Source: an uncultured Porphyromonadaceae bacterium
Lineage (GTDB): Bacteria; Bacteroidota; Bacteroidia; Bacteroidales; Muribaculaceae
Length of the DNA stretch: 64,000 bases
Assembly (NCBI GenBank): GCA_948467675.1
Contig: CAOKFI010000002.1
Span: 1-64,000 of the forward strand
Direction: 5' to 3'
Part shown: positions 33,492 to 42,293 of the stretch, piece by piece
Layout: the number at the start of each line of letters is the position of its first letter
Position numbering within the stretch: position 1 is the first letter of the stretch
Program-made: the position numbers and the translations under genes
The notes under the pieces: model-generated
The model's input: only the letters and a program-made list of their open reading frames with translations
What the model was told of the DNA's origin: nothing
Databases searched by the model: none

Positions 33492-34484
33492 TCACTTGGT
33501 AAGGGTGATCGTGCGGCCGTCGATATGCGCTTTCAGATGGTAGGCGTATTCCAGTATGCCGAGAGCCTCGTTGAGATTGTTGGCGGGGATGTGTCCGGTG
33601 AAACGTCCCGTTATTTCGGCACTGTCGGCTTCCAGTGATATGCGGTAGCCGTAGTTGGAACTGAGCACATTTATAACTTTGTCGATCGGACGGTTGTTGA
33701 AGCGCAGGAAACCGGTACGCCATGCTGTCTGCTCCAGTGCTTCGGAGGTGTCGGTCACATCGATCCGGCCTGTGGTGCGGTTCACGCTCGCCAGCTGTCC
33801 GGGTGTGAGCCTTACATTCTGCTGGCTGGTGCGGAGATCGACGCAGCCTTTGTCGAGATACAGGCTGGCCAGTTCCTCGTCCTGGCGCACATGCAGGTTG
33901 AACGTCGTACCCCGCACTATGACCTCGAGTCCTGATGCGTCGACGGTAAATGTCGCGGTTTCATTGCGTGTCACTGTAAAGAATCCTTCGCCCGAGAAGC
34001 GGATACGCCGCTGTGTCATGTTGAATGTCGACGGACTGTAGCTCAGTTCCGACATGTAGTTCAGCTCCACCTTGGATCCGTCGGGGAGTATGGTTGTGAC
34101 TCTTTCCCCTTCTCCGGTCATCACGGTTATGTCGGCCTCGGTCATCCGGCGGTAATCGTTGTTCTGCATGAACAGGTAGGCCGATACGGCTATAAGAGCC
34201 GGAATGATCGCTGCCGCTGCCCATGCTGCCGGACGGAGCCAGCGCATAGGCTGTCTCTGTTTTGTCAGGCCGGCTTCCTCGAAGCAGTGTTTGCGTATGC
34301 GCCTTATGGTCTCCTCCGTGAGATCGGCCTCTCCGGCTGTCGCGAAGTCTTGTTCATATTCGTCGAGCAGTGTGGCCAGTTCCTCATCGTCGAGCGGTTC
34401 GATGATACGGCGCATCTGTGTCAGTTCATCAGGTGTGAGCCTGTCGTTACGATATTTATTCAATAGTTCCGAAAGCATAATCAT
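33492..34484 (-). CDS. FecR-family anti-sigma factor
   Basis: The 330-residue protein has a cytoplasmic N-part (residues 1-82) that would bind the sigma factor, one membrane helix (about 84-106, AAWAAAAIIPALIAVSAYLF), a periplasmic FecR domain and a C-terminal DUF4974 domain. FecR features include GERVTTILPDGSKVELN, RIRFSGEGFFTV and GTTFNLHV; the DUF4974 part has RFNNRPIDKVINVLSSNYGY. It should hold the ECF sigma factor encoded 16 bases upstream until the STN domain of the SusC receptor signals bound glycan. Met1 or Met3 could be the start. Confidence 0.95.
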   Translation of the reverse strand: MIMLSELLNKYRNDRLTPDELTQMRRIIEPLDDEELATLLDEYEQDFATAGEADLTEETIRRIRKHCFEEAGLTKQRQPMRWLRPAAWAAAAIIPALIAVSAYLFMQNNDYRRMTEADITVMTGEGERVTTILPDGSKVELNYMSELSYSPSTFNMTQRRIRFSGEGFFTVTRNETATFTVDASGLEVIVRGTTFNLHVRQDEELASLYLDKGCVDLRTSQQNVRLTPGQLASVNRTTGRIDVTDTSEALEQTAWRTGFLRFNNRPIDKVINVLSSNYGYRISLEADSAEITGRFTGHIPANNLNEALGILEYAYHLKAHIDGRTITLTK

Positions 34485-34500
34485 GATACTTGCATAAAAG

Positions 34501-35079
34501 TTATGAGTGGAATAGCATCGTTGCGATGCCGATTCCTGAAATTACTACCGGTATTATGTTCAAAGCGCTGCGCATGGCTTTCAATGCGAGCGAGAGCTGA
34601 TTGTGGACAGTTTTCTCCGACAGATTCAGCTCGCGTGATATTTCATTGACATTCTGATTCTTGAAACGTGACAGCATAAATACTTTGCGTTGTGTCTGCG
34701 GCAGTTTTGCCGCCAGCATTAGCACGCGTCGGCGCAGATCGTCGTATTCCAGCGGACAATGGTCGTCGTGTCTCAGATCGTTCTGATAGGCCACGTAGTC
34801 TTCGTAGACCGGTTCATTGATCACTGTACGCATGGCATTGATCCGGTAGCGGCGGGCGACGGTATAGAGCAGCGTCGAAAGCTCGCGTTCAGGATCTATG
34901 CGCTCGTGATAGCGCCACAGGTTCAGAAATACATCCTGCACGACTTCCTCCGTGACCTGACGGGATTTGAGATACGGATAGCAGAAAGCGTAGATACGCT
35001 TGACATACCTGTGGTATATCGTGTCGAACGCTTTCGTCGACCCGTTTTTCAGTTCGATGACTAATTCCGCGTCTGTCAT
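34501..35079 (-). CDS. ECF-type RNA polymerase sigma factor (FecI-like)
   Basis: The 192 residues comprise a sigma-70 region 2 (AFDTIYHRYVKRIYAFCYPYLK, EEVVQDVFLNLWRY) and region 4 (LPQTQRKVFMLSRFKNQNVNEIS, SEKTVHNQLSLALKAMR). A short hydrophobic C-terminal tail (IIPVVISGIGIATMLF) is unusual for a cytosolic sigma and might touch the membrane. It is the regulatory head of the polysaccharide locus, with FecR, SusC and SusD downstream, and should drive transcription of susC when released. Confidence 0.95.
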   Translation of the reverse strand: MTDAELVIELKNGSTKAFDTIYHRYVKRIYAFCYPYLKSRQVTEEVVQDVFLNLWRYHERIDPERELSTLLYTVARRYRINAMRTVINEPVYEDYVAYQNDLRHDDHCPLEYDDLRRRVLMLAAKLPQTQRKVFMLSRFKNQNVNEISRELNLSEKTVHNQLSLALKAMRSALNIIPVVISGIGIATMLFHS

Positions 35080-35145
35080 AAGTATGGGGTGCGGGCTATT
35101 TCATGGTGCGGATGCATATATAATTATATACACAGACGAAAGAAT

Positions 35146-36666
35146 TTACTCCCGAGTGTTGAATTGCAACAGCGGATCCAGGAAGCGGCGGTCGTTGCAC
35201 AGCCGGGGCACTTTGCGTTGTCCTCCGAGCTTGCCGGTCGATGCCAGCCATCGGTCGAACACACCCTGACGCCCCTCTATGACCGACAGGCGGTCGAGAA
35301 ATATTCCGCCTGAACGCTTGGCCTGGTAGTCGGAATTCTCTGCCTGCAGATTGATGTCGAGTCTGTCGGCAAAGGCGTCGATTGATGCTGGCGGAGTGGA
35401 AAACTCGATGAGCCATTCGTGCCGGCCGCGGCTTCGGTCGCCGGCATAGACCGGAGCCGCAGTGTAGTTGGCGACATCGCAGTGCAGTTCGGAGCAGGTT
35501 CTGGCTATGGCGGCATCGGCATTGTGTACCATCAGTTCCTCGCCGAACGCATTTATGTAGTGTCTGGTGCGGCCGGCGATGGTGATGCGCAGCGGATCGA
35601 CGGTCTCGATGCGCACTGTATCGCCTATAGGATATCGCCACAGGCCGTTGCAGGCGGTGATGACCATGGCATAGATCTGTCCGGGCTCGACGCGCCATGA
35701 CGGTATGAGTGTCGGAGCCGGATCATCGATGTCGGCTGCCGGTATGAATTCGTAGAACACGCCGACGTCCTGAAGCAGCAGCATGGCACGGCTGTCGCGC
35801 CGGTCCTGTACGGCGAAGAAGCCCTCGGATGCATTGTATGTCTCCAGATACCGCATGCGCTCCGGATCAGTGATGCGGCGGTATTGTTCGCGGTAAGGCT
35901 CAAACGATATGCCGCCGTGAAAAAATACTTCGAGATTCGGCCATACGTCGTGGATCGTAGTCGCTCCCGACTGTCGTATCACCTCTTTGAGTACGGTAAG
36001 AAACCACGACGGCACTCCGGATATGTTGGTCACATCGGCATGGATCGACGCTTCGACCAGAGCAGGGAGCTTCTCGGTCCAGTCCTGCATCAGCGCTATA
36101 CGTTTCGACGGTACGCGAAGCAGATTGACTATAGGATTGATGGCGTCGATAAGGTTGGCCGACAGATCGCCGACCCTGACTCTTTTCGGGAGGCCGTGAA
36201 GCTCGTTTGCGAAACTGCCGCCGAGTATGAAACTGCGGCCGTTGAATATCCTGGTGTCGGGATACAGATCTATATAATGTGCCACCACGTCGCTGCCGCC
36301 GCGGTAGTGGCATATCCGCAGCGAATCGTCGGTCACCGGAATATATTTGCTTTTGCCGTCGGATGTGCCCGATGACTGGGCGAACCGCCGTGTGATGCCT
36401 GGCCAGAGGATATCGCGTCGGCCCTCTGCCATCTCCATCACCCACGGGCGGATGTCGGGATACGGAAGCAGCGGCACTGTGGCTGCGAACTGTTCGTATG
36501 ATGCCATGGCGCCGAAGCCGTAACGTTGGCCTATAGCCGTCTGTCGGGCGCGATGCAGCAGCCATTGAAGCTGTGCGCGCTGCACAGCCTCGCCATCGTG
36601 TTCCCACCGGGCCGCAGCCCTGATGCGTGGTGCGAAATAAGGAGCCGCGATCTTAGTCAGGTTCAT
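35146..36666 (-). CDS. GH3 auxin-responsive-promoter family protein (acyl-adenylating type)
   Basis: The 506-residue protein has the GH3 pattern FAQSSGTSDGKSKYIPVT (ATP-binding), YNASEGFFAVQD and GLWRYPIGDTVRI. Plant GH3 enzymes couple amino acids to acyl hormones through an acyl-adenylate. The bacterial members, common in Bacteroidetes, have no proven substrate. It diverges from mtnN, with a CAAATATA box (minus-strand TATATTTG, 36671-36678) right at its start. The gene stands alone. Confidence 0.9.
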   Translation of the reverse strand: MNLTKIAAPYFAPRIRAAARWEHDGEAVQRAQLQWLLHRARQTAIGQRYGFGAMASYEQFAATVPLLPYPDIRPWVMEMAEGRRDILWPGITRRFAQSSGTSDGKSKYIPVTDDSLRICHYRGGSDVVAHYIDLYPDTRIFNGRSFILGGSFANELHGLPKRVRVGDLSANLIDAINPIVNLLRVPSKRIALMQDWTEKLPALVEASIHADVTNISGVPSWFLTVLKEVIRQSGATTIHDVWPNLEVFFHGGISFEPYREQYRRITDPERMRYLETYNASEGFFAVQDRRDSRAMLLLQDVGVFYEFIPAADIDDPAPTLIPSWRVEPGQIYAMVITACNGLWRYPIGDTVRIETVDPLRITIAGRTRHYINAFGEELMVHNADAAIARTCSELHCDVANYTAAPVYAGDRSRGRHEWLIEFSTPPASIDAFADRLDINLQAENSDYQAKRSGGIFLDRLSVIEGRQGVFDRWLASTGKLGGQRKVPRLCNDRRFLDPLLQFNTRE

Positions 36667-36705
36667 GACGCAAATATAGCAAATTTATTTTTTTAGGATA
36701 ATCGT

Positions 36706-36713
36706 TATCTTTG
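36706..36713 (+). promoter_or_regulatory. -7 box of mtnN
   Basis: TATCTTTG lies 21 bases before the mtnN ATG. No clear -33 TTTG is seen at the expected distance. A divergent TATATTTG for the GH3 gene lies at 36671-36678. Confidence 0.5.
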
Positions 36714-36734
36714 TGGACTATAAACAGGAAAAAT

Positions 36735-37427
36735 ATGAAGATAGGTATAATAGCGGCGATGAGCAAGGAGCTGCAGCTTCTGCTGCCGTTGATGAATGAT
36801 GTTGAGATTGTAGAAGCCAGCGGCTTCAGATTTCATATAGGCACGATAGGCTCGGCTTCGGTCGTGGCCATGCAGTGCGGTATCGGCAAGGTCAATGCGT
36901 CGGTGGGATGCATGACCATGATAGATATGTTTCATCCGGATATGGTCATAAATACCGGAGTGGCAGGTGGTACCGGTTCGGCAGCGGGGATTCTCGATAT
37001 TGTAGTGGCCGAGGCCGTGGCTTATCATGACGTATGGTGCGGGCCCGGCACCCAATGGGGCGAGGCGGCGGGATGTCCGGGGCGCATGGAGACTGACGCT
37101 CGGCTTCTGGCTCTGGAGTGCCTCAACGATGTGCCGCATCTTCACAAGGGGCTTATCGCTTCGGGCGATATATTTGTCGACCGGGCGTCGCAGGTCGAGC
37201 ATATACTGACGCTGTATCCGGACGCTATGGCCGTCGATATGGAGTCGGGGGCATTGGCTCAGACATGCCGGTTGCGGGCTGTGCCGTTTTTCTGTTTCCG
37301 GGTGGTAAGCGACACTCCGGGAGCCGGTGTTGACAATGCCGCACAGTACGAGCACTTCTGGGAGGATGCCCCCAAGAGTGCATTCGGATTGCTGAGCCGG
37401 ATCATAGGAGAGCTTACCCGCGGCTGA
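36735..37427 (+). CDS. mtnN: 5'-methylthioadenosine/S-adenosylhomocysteine nucleosidase
   Basis: The ATG at 36735 follows AGGAAAAAT and gives MKIGIIAAMSKE with the catalytic Glu12. NTGVAGG, AVDMESGALAQTC and the catalytic Asp in CFRVVSDTPG complete the active site. The 230 residues match the family. It cleaves adenine from MTA and SAH in the cytoplasm. The SRH so formed is the substrate of LuxS, encoded about 3 kb downstream on the same strand, so both steps of SAH recycling are present. Its end overlaps the convergent flavoprotein gene by 14 bases. Confidence 0.95.
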   Translation: MKIGIIAAMSKELQLLLPLMNDVEIVEASGFRFHIGTIGSASVVAMQCGIGKVNASVGCMTMIDMFHPDMVINTGVAGGTGSAAGILDIVVAEAVAYHDVWCGPGTQWGEAAGCPGRMETDARLLALECLNDVPHLHKGLIASGDIFVDRASQVEHILTLYPDAMAVDMESGALAQTCRLRAVPFFCFRVVSDTPGAGVDNAAQYEHFWEDAPKSAFGLLSRIIGELTRG

Positions 37428-37998
37428 GACGGAGTGCTATTCTGTCGCACCGGTGCAGTAGTGCGGATGGCGGAGTGCCGTTGAGATGCCGTGTTCCGGC
37501 GGCTTGTATCGTTCCGGCCGATCTGTAGCCGGCGGTACGGATCACTTCGTGTATGGCCCGTACGGTTCCTGAGGTCTGTCTGAACAGACGGTTCCATGGC
37601 CATGGTGTCGTTGAGGCTGTGACTACGGCACTTCGCTTGCCTTTGAGCAGCCCGTGGGGAATGCCGCGTCTGTCAGTGGTCATCATCCCGTAGACCATGC
37701 GGTCGAACAGGAGTTTCAGTGTGCCCGGCATGTTGCCCCAGTAGCATGGCGCGCCTACTATCAGGGCGTCGGTCTCACGCATTAATGACAGTATATGCTG
37801 GGCGTCATCGTCAGGAAGTGTGCATCTGCCTGTGCTCCGGCAGGCCATACATCCGCGGCATGGCGCTATCCGGCAGTCGCTTACATCGATGGTGACGGTT
37901 TCCCATCCGTGATCTGTAAGGGCGGAGGCTATACGGGAAGTCATGGCTGTCACCAGCCCGCCGCGTCGGGGACTCGCATTGAGTATTAGTGCTTTCAT
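37414..37998 (-). CDS. Flavodoxin-family NAD(P)H-dependent oxidoreductase
   Basis: It begins MKALILNASPRRGGLV, the FMN-phosphate loop of NADPH-dependent FMN reductases. CRIAPCRGCMACRSTGRC follows, a Cys-rich stretch also seen in iron-sulfur flavoproteins. The flavin motif is APCYWGNMPGTLKLLFDRM. The 194 residues fit a small cytoplasmic quinone, nitro or FMN reductase. Whether the cysteines bind a cluster is open. Its own promoter lies at 38029-38060. Confidence 0.88.
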   Translation of the reverse strand: MKALILNASPRRGGLVTAMTSRIASALTDHGWETVTIDVSDCRIAPCRGCMACRSTGRCTLPDDDAQHILSLMRETDALIVGAPCYWGNMPGTLKLLFDRMVYGMMTTDRRGIPHGLLKGKRSAVVTASTTPWPWNRLFRQTSGTVRAIHEVIRTAGYRSAGTIQAAGTRHLNGTPPSALLHRCDRIALRLSRG

Positions 37999-38028
37999 CT
38001 ATGCTCGGTGCTGAAAAATATCACTGTG

Positions 38029-38060
38029 CAAATGTATCGGTTAGATATAATATTGCCAAA
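38029..38060 (-). promoter_or_regulatory. Promoter of the flavodoxin-family gene
   Basis: On the minus strand TTTGG (38056-38060), 19-20 bases and TACATTTG (38029-38036) match the consensus, 31 bases before the ATG. A TATCTTTG at 38067-38074 probably serves the divergent GDPD gene. Confidence 0.6.
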
Positions 38061-38101
38061 TATTATTATCTTTGGGAATATTTAAAAATAAAACTCATAC
38101 G

Positions 38102-38938
38102 ATGATATTCAATTCAGGCAGGATGGCCGCGTGTGCGGTCATGTTGGCCGCAGGTATATCAGGCCTGCTGGCTCAGGATCAGGAGATACGGGTGTTTTCG
38201 CATCGGGGCGGCAGACTTGAGAACGATGAAAATACCATTCAGGCGTTCCGCGCCAGCTACGATGCCGGTTACCGCGGATTCGAGACGGATTTCCGCATGA
38301 CACGCGACGGGGCCCTGGTCGTGACCCACGACAGCTCGCTCGAACGTACGACCGACGGTACCGGAAATATCGAGGATAAGACGCTCGCTGAAGTCCGGAA
38401 GCTCTCGACAAAGCAGGGCAACCGGTTGCTTACACTTGACGAACTGATGGAGTTTCTGCGTGACAAGCAGGGGCTTTATGTCGAGTTCGAGATGAAGACC
38501 AAGCCGGAAGAACTGTATCCTGCCGACCGTCTGGCTATGTATTGCGACAAACTGTACAATACCGTTACGGCCTCGCAGCCTGACGACGCACTGTTCGTGT
38601 TTACCTCGGCCGATACCCGTGCCCTCCGCTACATGCAGCAGCATCATCCCGATGCGCAGTTGCTGCTTATCACATCGAAGCCATGCTGTGATGAAACTAT
38701 AGCACTATGTAAAGCGTTGGATATACCGCGTCTTGGAGCCAAGATGGACGGTACCAGCCGTGAAGCTGTGCGCAAAGCCCATAAAGAAGGGCTGACGGTA
38801 AGTCTGTGGCCGGGACAGAGCAGCGCCGATTTCATGCTCGGAGCCTATCTCGGAGCCGACTATCTGTGTACCGATGTCCCCATCATGCTAAAGGACTGGA
38901 TTGCAGATCATGCTCCGTATCTTAAAGTCAGATATTAA
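38102..38938 (+). CDS. Exported glycerophosphodiester phosphodiesterase
   Basis: The ATG at 38102 gives a signal peptide (MIFNSGRMAACAVMLAAGISGLLAQ). The GDPD signature follows: FSHRGGRLENDENTIQAF, GFETDFRMTRDGALVVTHD, and YVEFEMKTKP. The 278 residues form one TIM-barrel domain. It releases glycerol 3-phosphate from deacylated phospholipids in the periplasm. A sugar symporter gene follows after 26 bases on the same strand, so the two may form an operon with luxS. Confidence 0.92.
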   Translation: MIFNSGRMAACAVMLAAGISGLLAQDQEIRVFSHRGGRLENDENTIQAFRASYDAGYRGFETDFRMTRDGALVVTHDSSLERTTDGTGNIEDKTLAEVRKLSTKQGNRLLTLDELMEFLRDKQGLYVEFEMKTKPEELYPADRLAMYCDKLYNTVTASQPDDALFVFTSADTRALRYMQQHHPDAQLLLITSKPCCDETIALCKALDIPRLGAKMDGTSREAVRKAHKEGLTVSLWPGQSSADFMLGAYLGADYLCTDVPIMLKDWIADHAPYLKVRY

Positions 38939-38964
38939 CCTTAGAATTTCTATATCACAGCGAG

Positions 38965-40407
38965 ATGAAAACAGAAACCATTGCATACGACGATGTAGTG
39001 AAAAAGGAGAATTCGACACCGTCGCTCACCAGTATAATCGCATACGGTCTGGGCGACGGAGGCAATAACTTCAGCTGGATGTTTGTCGGCAACTTTCTGA
39101 TGATATTCTATACCGACGTGTTCGGCATCAGTATGGCCGCCGTGTCCATCCTGATGTTCGTGTCGCGCTTCTGGGATGCCATCAACGATCCGATCATAGG
39201 TACGCTTAGCGATAAGACACGAACCCGATGGGGACGGTACCGGCCGTGGATCCTGATAGCGCCTACTGTCACCGCGATAGTGCTGCTGCTTACATTCTGG
39301 GCGCATCCCGACTGGAGCGATACATCCAAGATCGTATATATGTCGGTCACGTACTGCATACTTGTACTGGCCTATACATGTGTGAATATCCCATACGGCA
39401 CACTCGGAGGAGCAATGACCCAGAATATCGACGCGCGAGCCAGGATCAATACGTCACGATCGGTATGCGCCATGATATGTATAGGCATAATCAATGTGGT
39501 CACGATACCGCTTATCAACAAGCTGGGAGCCGACGACCCGAAACAGGGATATCTGCTTACGGCTCTCATCTACGGTCTTATCTTCGTGGGATGCCACATG
39601 TTCTGTTTCGCCAAAACCCGTGAGGTGGTCGAGATCCCTAAGAAAGCCAGCATCCCGCTGAAGACTAATCTGAGGGCCGTTCTGAAAAACCGCCCTTATC
39701 TGCTGGCTCTCGCAGCTCAGCTCCTGTTCGGACTGATACTCTACGGACGCAGCGCCGATCAGGTATATTACTTCAAATACGTGGAGGGCGACGAAAGTCT
39801 GTTCACATTCTTCGCCATCACCATAATACTGCCGTCGATAGTGGGAGCGTCGTTGTTTCCGCTGGTATTCAGGTGGACCAAGAACAAAGGCTGGACCGGT
39901 GCGGTATTCTCATTGCTTATGGGACTTTCGATGTGCATGATATACTTCTTCGACCATCATACGTCGCCGGTTCCCTTTTATACGTTCTGTATTCTTGCAC
40001 AGTTCTTTTTCTCCGGATTCAACACTGCGATCTATGCCATTATCCCGGACTGTGTAGAGTATGGCGAGTGGAAGACCGGCATACGCAACGACGGGTTCCA
40101 GTATTCATTCGTGTCGCTCGGCAACAAAGTGGGCATGGCTATCGGTACCGGAGCGCTGGCTCTTGTACTCGGTGCGGCCGGATATGTGCCCAACGAGGTG
40201 CAGAATCCTACCGTCATAGCGATTATCAAATGGTCGTTTACGATCATACCTGGTGCGCTGTGGGTGCTGACTGCAGGCGTACTCATGTTCTATAATATCA
40301 ATAAGAAAAATTACAATAAGATAATCACTGAACTGCATCAGCGCGAAGCCGACGATCCGGATATGATACCTTCGGAGTCGGGCGAGAGCATAGCATTTGA
40401 CAAATGA
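38965..40407 (+). CDS. GPH-family (MelB-like) sugar:cation symporter
   Basis: The 480 residues have about twelve hydrophobic segments. The GPH signatures are YGLGDGGNNFSWMFVGNF, RFWDAINDPIIGTLSDKTRTRWGRYRPW and NIPYGTLGGAMTQN. Members import glycosides, pentosides or hexuronides with Na+ or H+. The substrate is unknown. It ends in ATGA overlap with luxS, an unusual translational coupling between a sugar carrier and the SRH lyase. Confidence 0.92.
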   Translation: MKTETIAYDDVVKKENSTPSLTSIIAYGLGDGGNNFSWMFVGNFLMIFYTDVFGISMAAVSILMFVSRFWDAINDPIIGTLSDKTRTRWGRYRPWILIAPTVTAIVLLLTFWAHPDWSDTSKIVYMSVTYCILVLAYTCVNIPYGTLGGAMTQNIDARARINTSRSVCAMICIGIINVVTIPLINKLGADDPKQGYLLTALIYGLIFVGCHMFCFAKTREVVEIPKKASIPLKTNLRAVLKNRPYLLALAAQLLFGLILYGRSADQVYYFKYVEGDESLFTFFAITIILPSIVGASLFPLVFRWTKNKGWTGAVFSLLMGLSMCMIYFFDHHTSPVPFYTFCILAQFFFSGFNTAIYAIIPDCVEYGEWKTGIRNDGFQYSFVSLGNKVGMAIGTGALALVLGAAGYVPNEVQNPTVIAIIKWSFTIIPGALWVLTAGVLMFYNINKKNYNKIITELHQREADDPDMIPSESGESIAFDK

Positions 40408-40889
40408 TGGAAAAGATAGCCAGTTTTACGATCGACCATACGCGTCTGCTCCGTGGCGTGTATCTGTCGCGCCGCGATGTCACTCCCGGCGGAGATGTAG
40501 TGACCACTTTCGATATCCGCATGACCGAACCTAACCGGCAGGAGCCTCTTTCGGGCAAAACCCTTCATGCCATAGAGCATCTGGCGGCCACATATCTGCG
40601 TAACCGGGAAGACTGGAGCGGTCGTGTGGTCTACTGGGGACCCATGGGGTGCCGTACAGGCAACTATCTGCTGCTGGCAGGTGATTATACTCCGGCCGAC
40701 ATATTGCCGCTGATCCGCGACACGTTCGAGTTTATAGCCGGTTTTGACGGCGAGATACCGGGCGCGACTCCGCGTGATTGCGGCAATTATTCGTATATGG
40801 ATCCGACCGATGCCAGGATACAGGCACGCCGTTATCTCGATGAGGTTCTGGCTGCTCCCTCAGAAGACAATCTCAATTATCCTGCATAA
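40404..40889 (+). CDS. luxS: S-ribosylhomocysteine lyase (autoinducer-2 synthase)
   Basis: The 161-residue protein has the zinc motif HAIEH (His55, Glu58, His59) and the third ligand Cys126 in RDCGNYS. It also has the active-site Cys83 in GPMGCRTG and the early FTIDHTRL segment. It converts SRH to homocysteine and DPD, the precursor of AI-2. The start overlaps the symporter stop. A strong hairpin at 41033-41070 ends the transcript. With mtnN nearby it completes the two-step SAH recycling route. Confidence 0.97.
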   Translation: MMEKIASFTIDHTRLLRGVYLSRRDVTPGGDVVTTFDIRMTEPNRQEPLSGKTLHAIEHLAATYLRNREDWSGRVVYWGPMGCRTGNYLLLAGDYTPADILPLIRDTFEFIAGFDGEIPGATPRDCGNYSYMDPTDARIQARRYLDEVLAAPSEDNLNYPA

Positions 40890-41032
40890 ATTACGCTTCT
40901 ACAGCAGCAGAATACCTTTTTTTAGGTATTGCGCATGGCTGAGGGCAGCAGTAATTTTGTAACCGAAAGTTATACGAATGAATATAGAGTAATCTACTTT
41001 TATTCTTGATGAGATTGTTTTATACCAAAAAG

Positions 41033-41070
41033 AATACGGCGGAATGTCTGTGAAGATATTCCGCCGTATT
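41033..41070. terminator. Bidirectional terminator between luxS and the convergent phosphatase gene
   Basis: The perfect 13-bp stem AATACGGCGGAAT (41033-41045) / ATTCCGCCGTATT (41058-41070) lies between two converging genes. A-rich sequence (ACCAAAAAG) lies on the left. Confidence 0.8.
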
Positions 41071-41093
41071 TGATGTATTGTTTACGGTAGCTG

Positions 41094-42152
41094 TTATCGT
41101 TTTACTTCCTGGACAAGGAATATTTCTGTAGGGAAGTGGTCTGAGTATCCGTCGAGCCATACGCCGGCAGAGAATGTGCGGAGAGGATACCCCTGGCGGG
41201 TGCCGTCTGTGTCGCGCAGGAACTCATGGTTGTGGACCTGAGCCTTGAAGTAGCGCAGTCCGTCTGACTTTGCGTTCTGTTTCAGCAATGTGCCGCTGAC
41301 TATTATCTGGTCGAACAGATTCCACTGCCCTTTGTAGGCGAGAGTGCCTATGCCTTTGTCGAGTATCGCCCACCAGGGATTGTAGAATCCGTGAGGCTTG
41401 ACTGTATCCGGTTTCTTGACGGCGCCGAGCACTTTCGCACACGATTTGTTCTGCGGATCGTCGTTGAGGTCGCCCATTATTACCACTCCCTGGTTCGGAT
41501 CTACAGCCCACAGGGAGTCGGCTATATGTTTCGACAGAGCTGCCGCCGCTTCACGCAGATAACTCGACTGCTCCTCTCCGCCCAGACGCGACGGCCAGTG
41601 ATTGACGATGAAGCTTATCTTTGAATCGCCGAGCAGTCCGGTCACGCACATCTGGTCGCGTGTGCGGAAACTTTCGTAGCCTTCGATCTTAAGCGTATGA
41701 TTGGTGACATTCAGAACCTTGAAGAAACGGGGATTGTAGAGCAGCCCCACATCCACGCCGCGGCGGTCGGGCGAGTCGTGGTGCACGACCTGGAGCGCCA
41801 TCTTGCGTATCGGCTCTGCCTTGACAAGGTCTTCGAGCACGCTGCGGTTCTCAATTTCCGACACGCCGATTACGGCCGGTCCCATAGGGGTGGTCGTCGT
41901 TGTCATCTGCGATATGGCATAGGCCATTTTGTTGATCTTCGACCAGTATTTGCGGCTGTCCCACTGGCGTGAGCCTTTAGGGGAGAACTCAAGGTCGTAT
42001 GTGCCGTTTGCGTTGATTGTGTCGAACAGGTTCTCGAGATTGTAGAACGCCACTCCATACACGCGGTATTGTGCACCGGATCCGTTTTTCTGACCATATA
42101 CCGCCCCGGCGCATAGAAGCATCAGCAGAGGCAGGATAAAGATACGTTTCAT
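41094..42152 (-). CDS. Exported endonuclease/exonuclease/phosphatase-family protein
   Basis: The ATG at 42152 gives a signal peptide (MKRIFILPLLMLLCAGAVYGQ); the longer reading upstream overlaps metG and is not supported. The 352 residues contain FYNLENLFDT, GVSEIENRSVLEDL, VNHWPSRLGGEEQS, GDLNDDPQNKS and SDHFPTEIF, the metal-site motifs of the DNase I-like fold. Substrates in this family include DNA and phosphorylated lipids or sugars; an exported nuclease or phosphatase is likely. It has its own consensus promoter and a shared terminator. Confidence 0.9.
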   Translation of the reverse strand: MKRIFILPLLMLLCAGAVYGQKNGSGAQYRVYGVAFYNLENLFDTINANGTYDLEFSPKGSRQWDSRKYWSKINKMAYAISQMTTTTTPMGPAVIGVSEIENRSVLEDLVKAEPIRKMALQVVHHDSPDRRGVDVGLLYNPRFFKVLNVTNHTLKIEGYESFRTRDQMCVTGLLGDSKISFIVNHWPSRLGGEEQSSYLREAAAALSKHIADSLWAVDPNQGVVIMGDLNDDPQNKSCAKVLGAVKKPDTVKPHGFYNPWWAILDKGIGTLAYKGQWNLFDQIIVSGTLLKQNAKSDGLRYFKAQVHNHEFLRDTDGTRQGYPLRTFSAGVWLDGYSDHFPTEIFLVQEVKR

Positions 42153-42183
42153 ACTTAAATCTGTGAGGGATATCAAATTTCCG

Positions 42184-42214
42184 CAAATATAGCAAATCTT
42201 TGTGTCAGTGCAAA
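42184..42214 (-). promoter_or_regulatory. Consensus promoter of the exported phosphatase/nuclease gene
   Basis: On the minus strand TTTG (42211-42214), exactly 19 bases and TATATTTG (42184-42191) match the Bacteroidetes consensus fully, 31 bases before the ATG. This is the best promoter in the window and supports the ATG at 42152. Confidence 0.8.
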
Positions 42215-42251
42215 ACACGATTACTATGCGCGGTATTTGGTGAATAATGCG

Positions 42252-42259
42252 TAAATTTG
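42252..42259 (+). promoter_or_regulatory. -7 box of metG
   Basis: TAAATTTG lies 34 bases before the metG ATG. The -33 element is not clear. Confidence 0.4.
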
Positions 42260-42293
42260 CAGTCATTAAAACAAAACAAACGCTATTGTCCTG

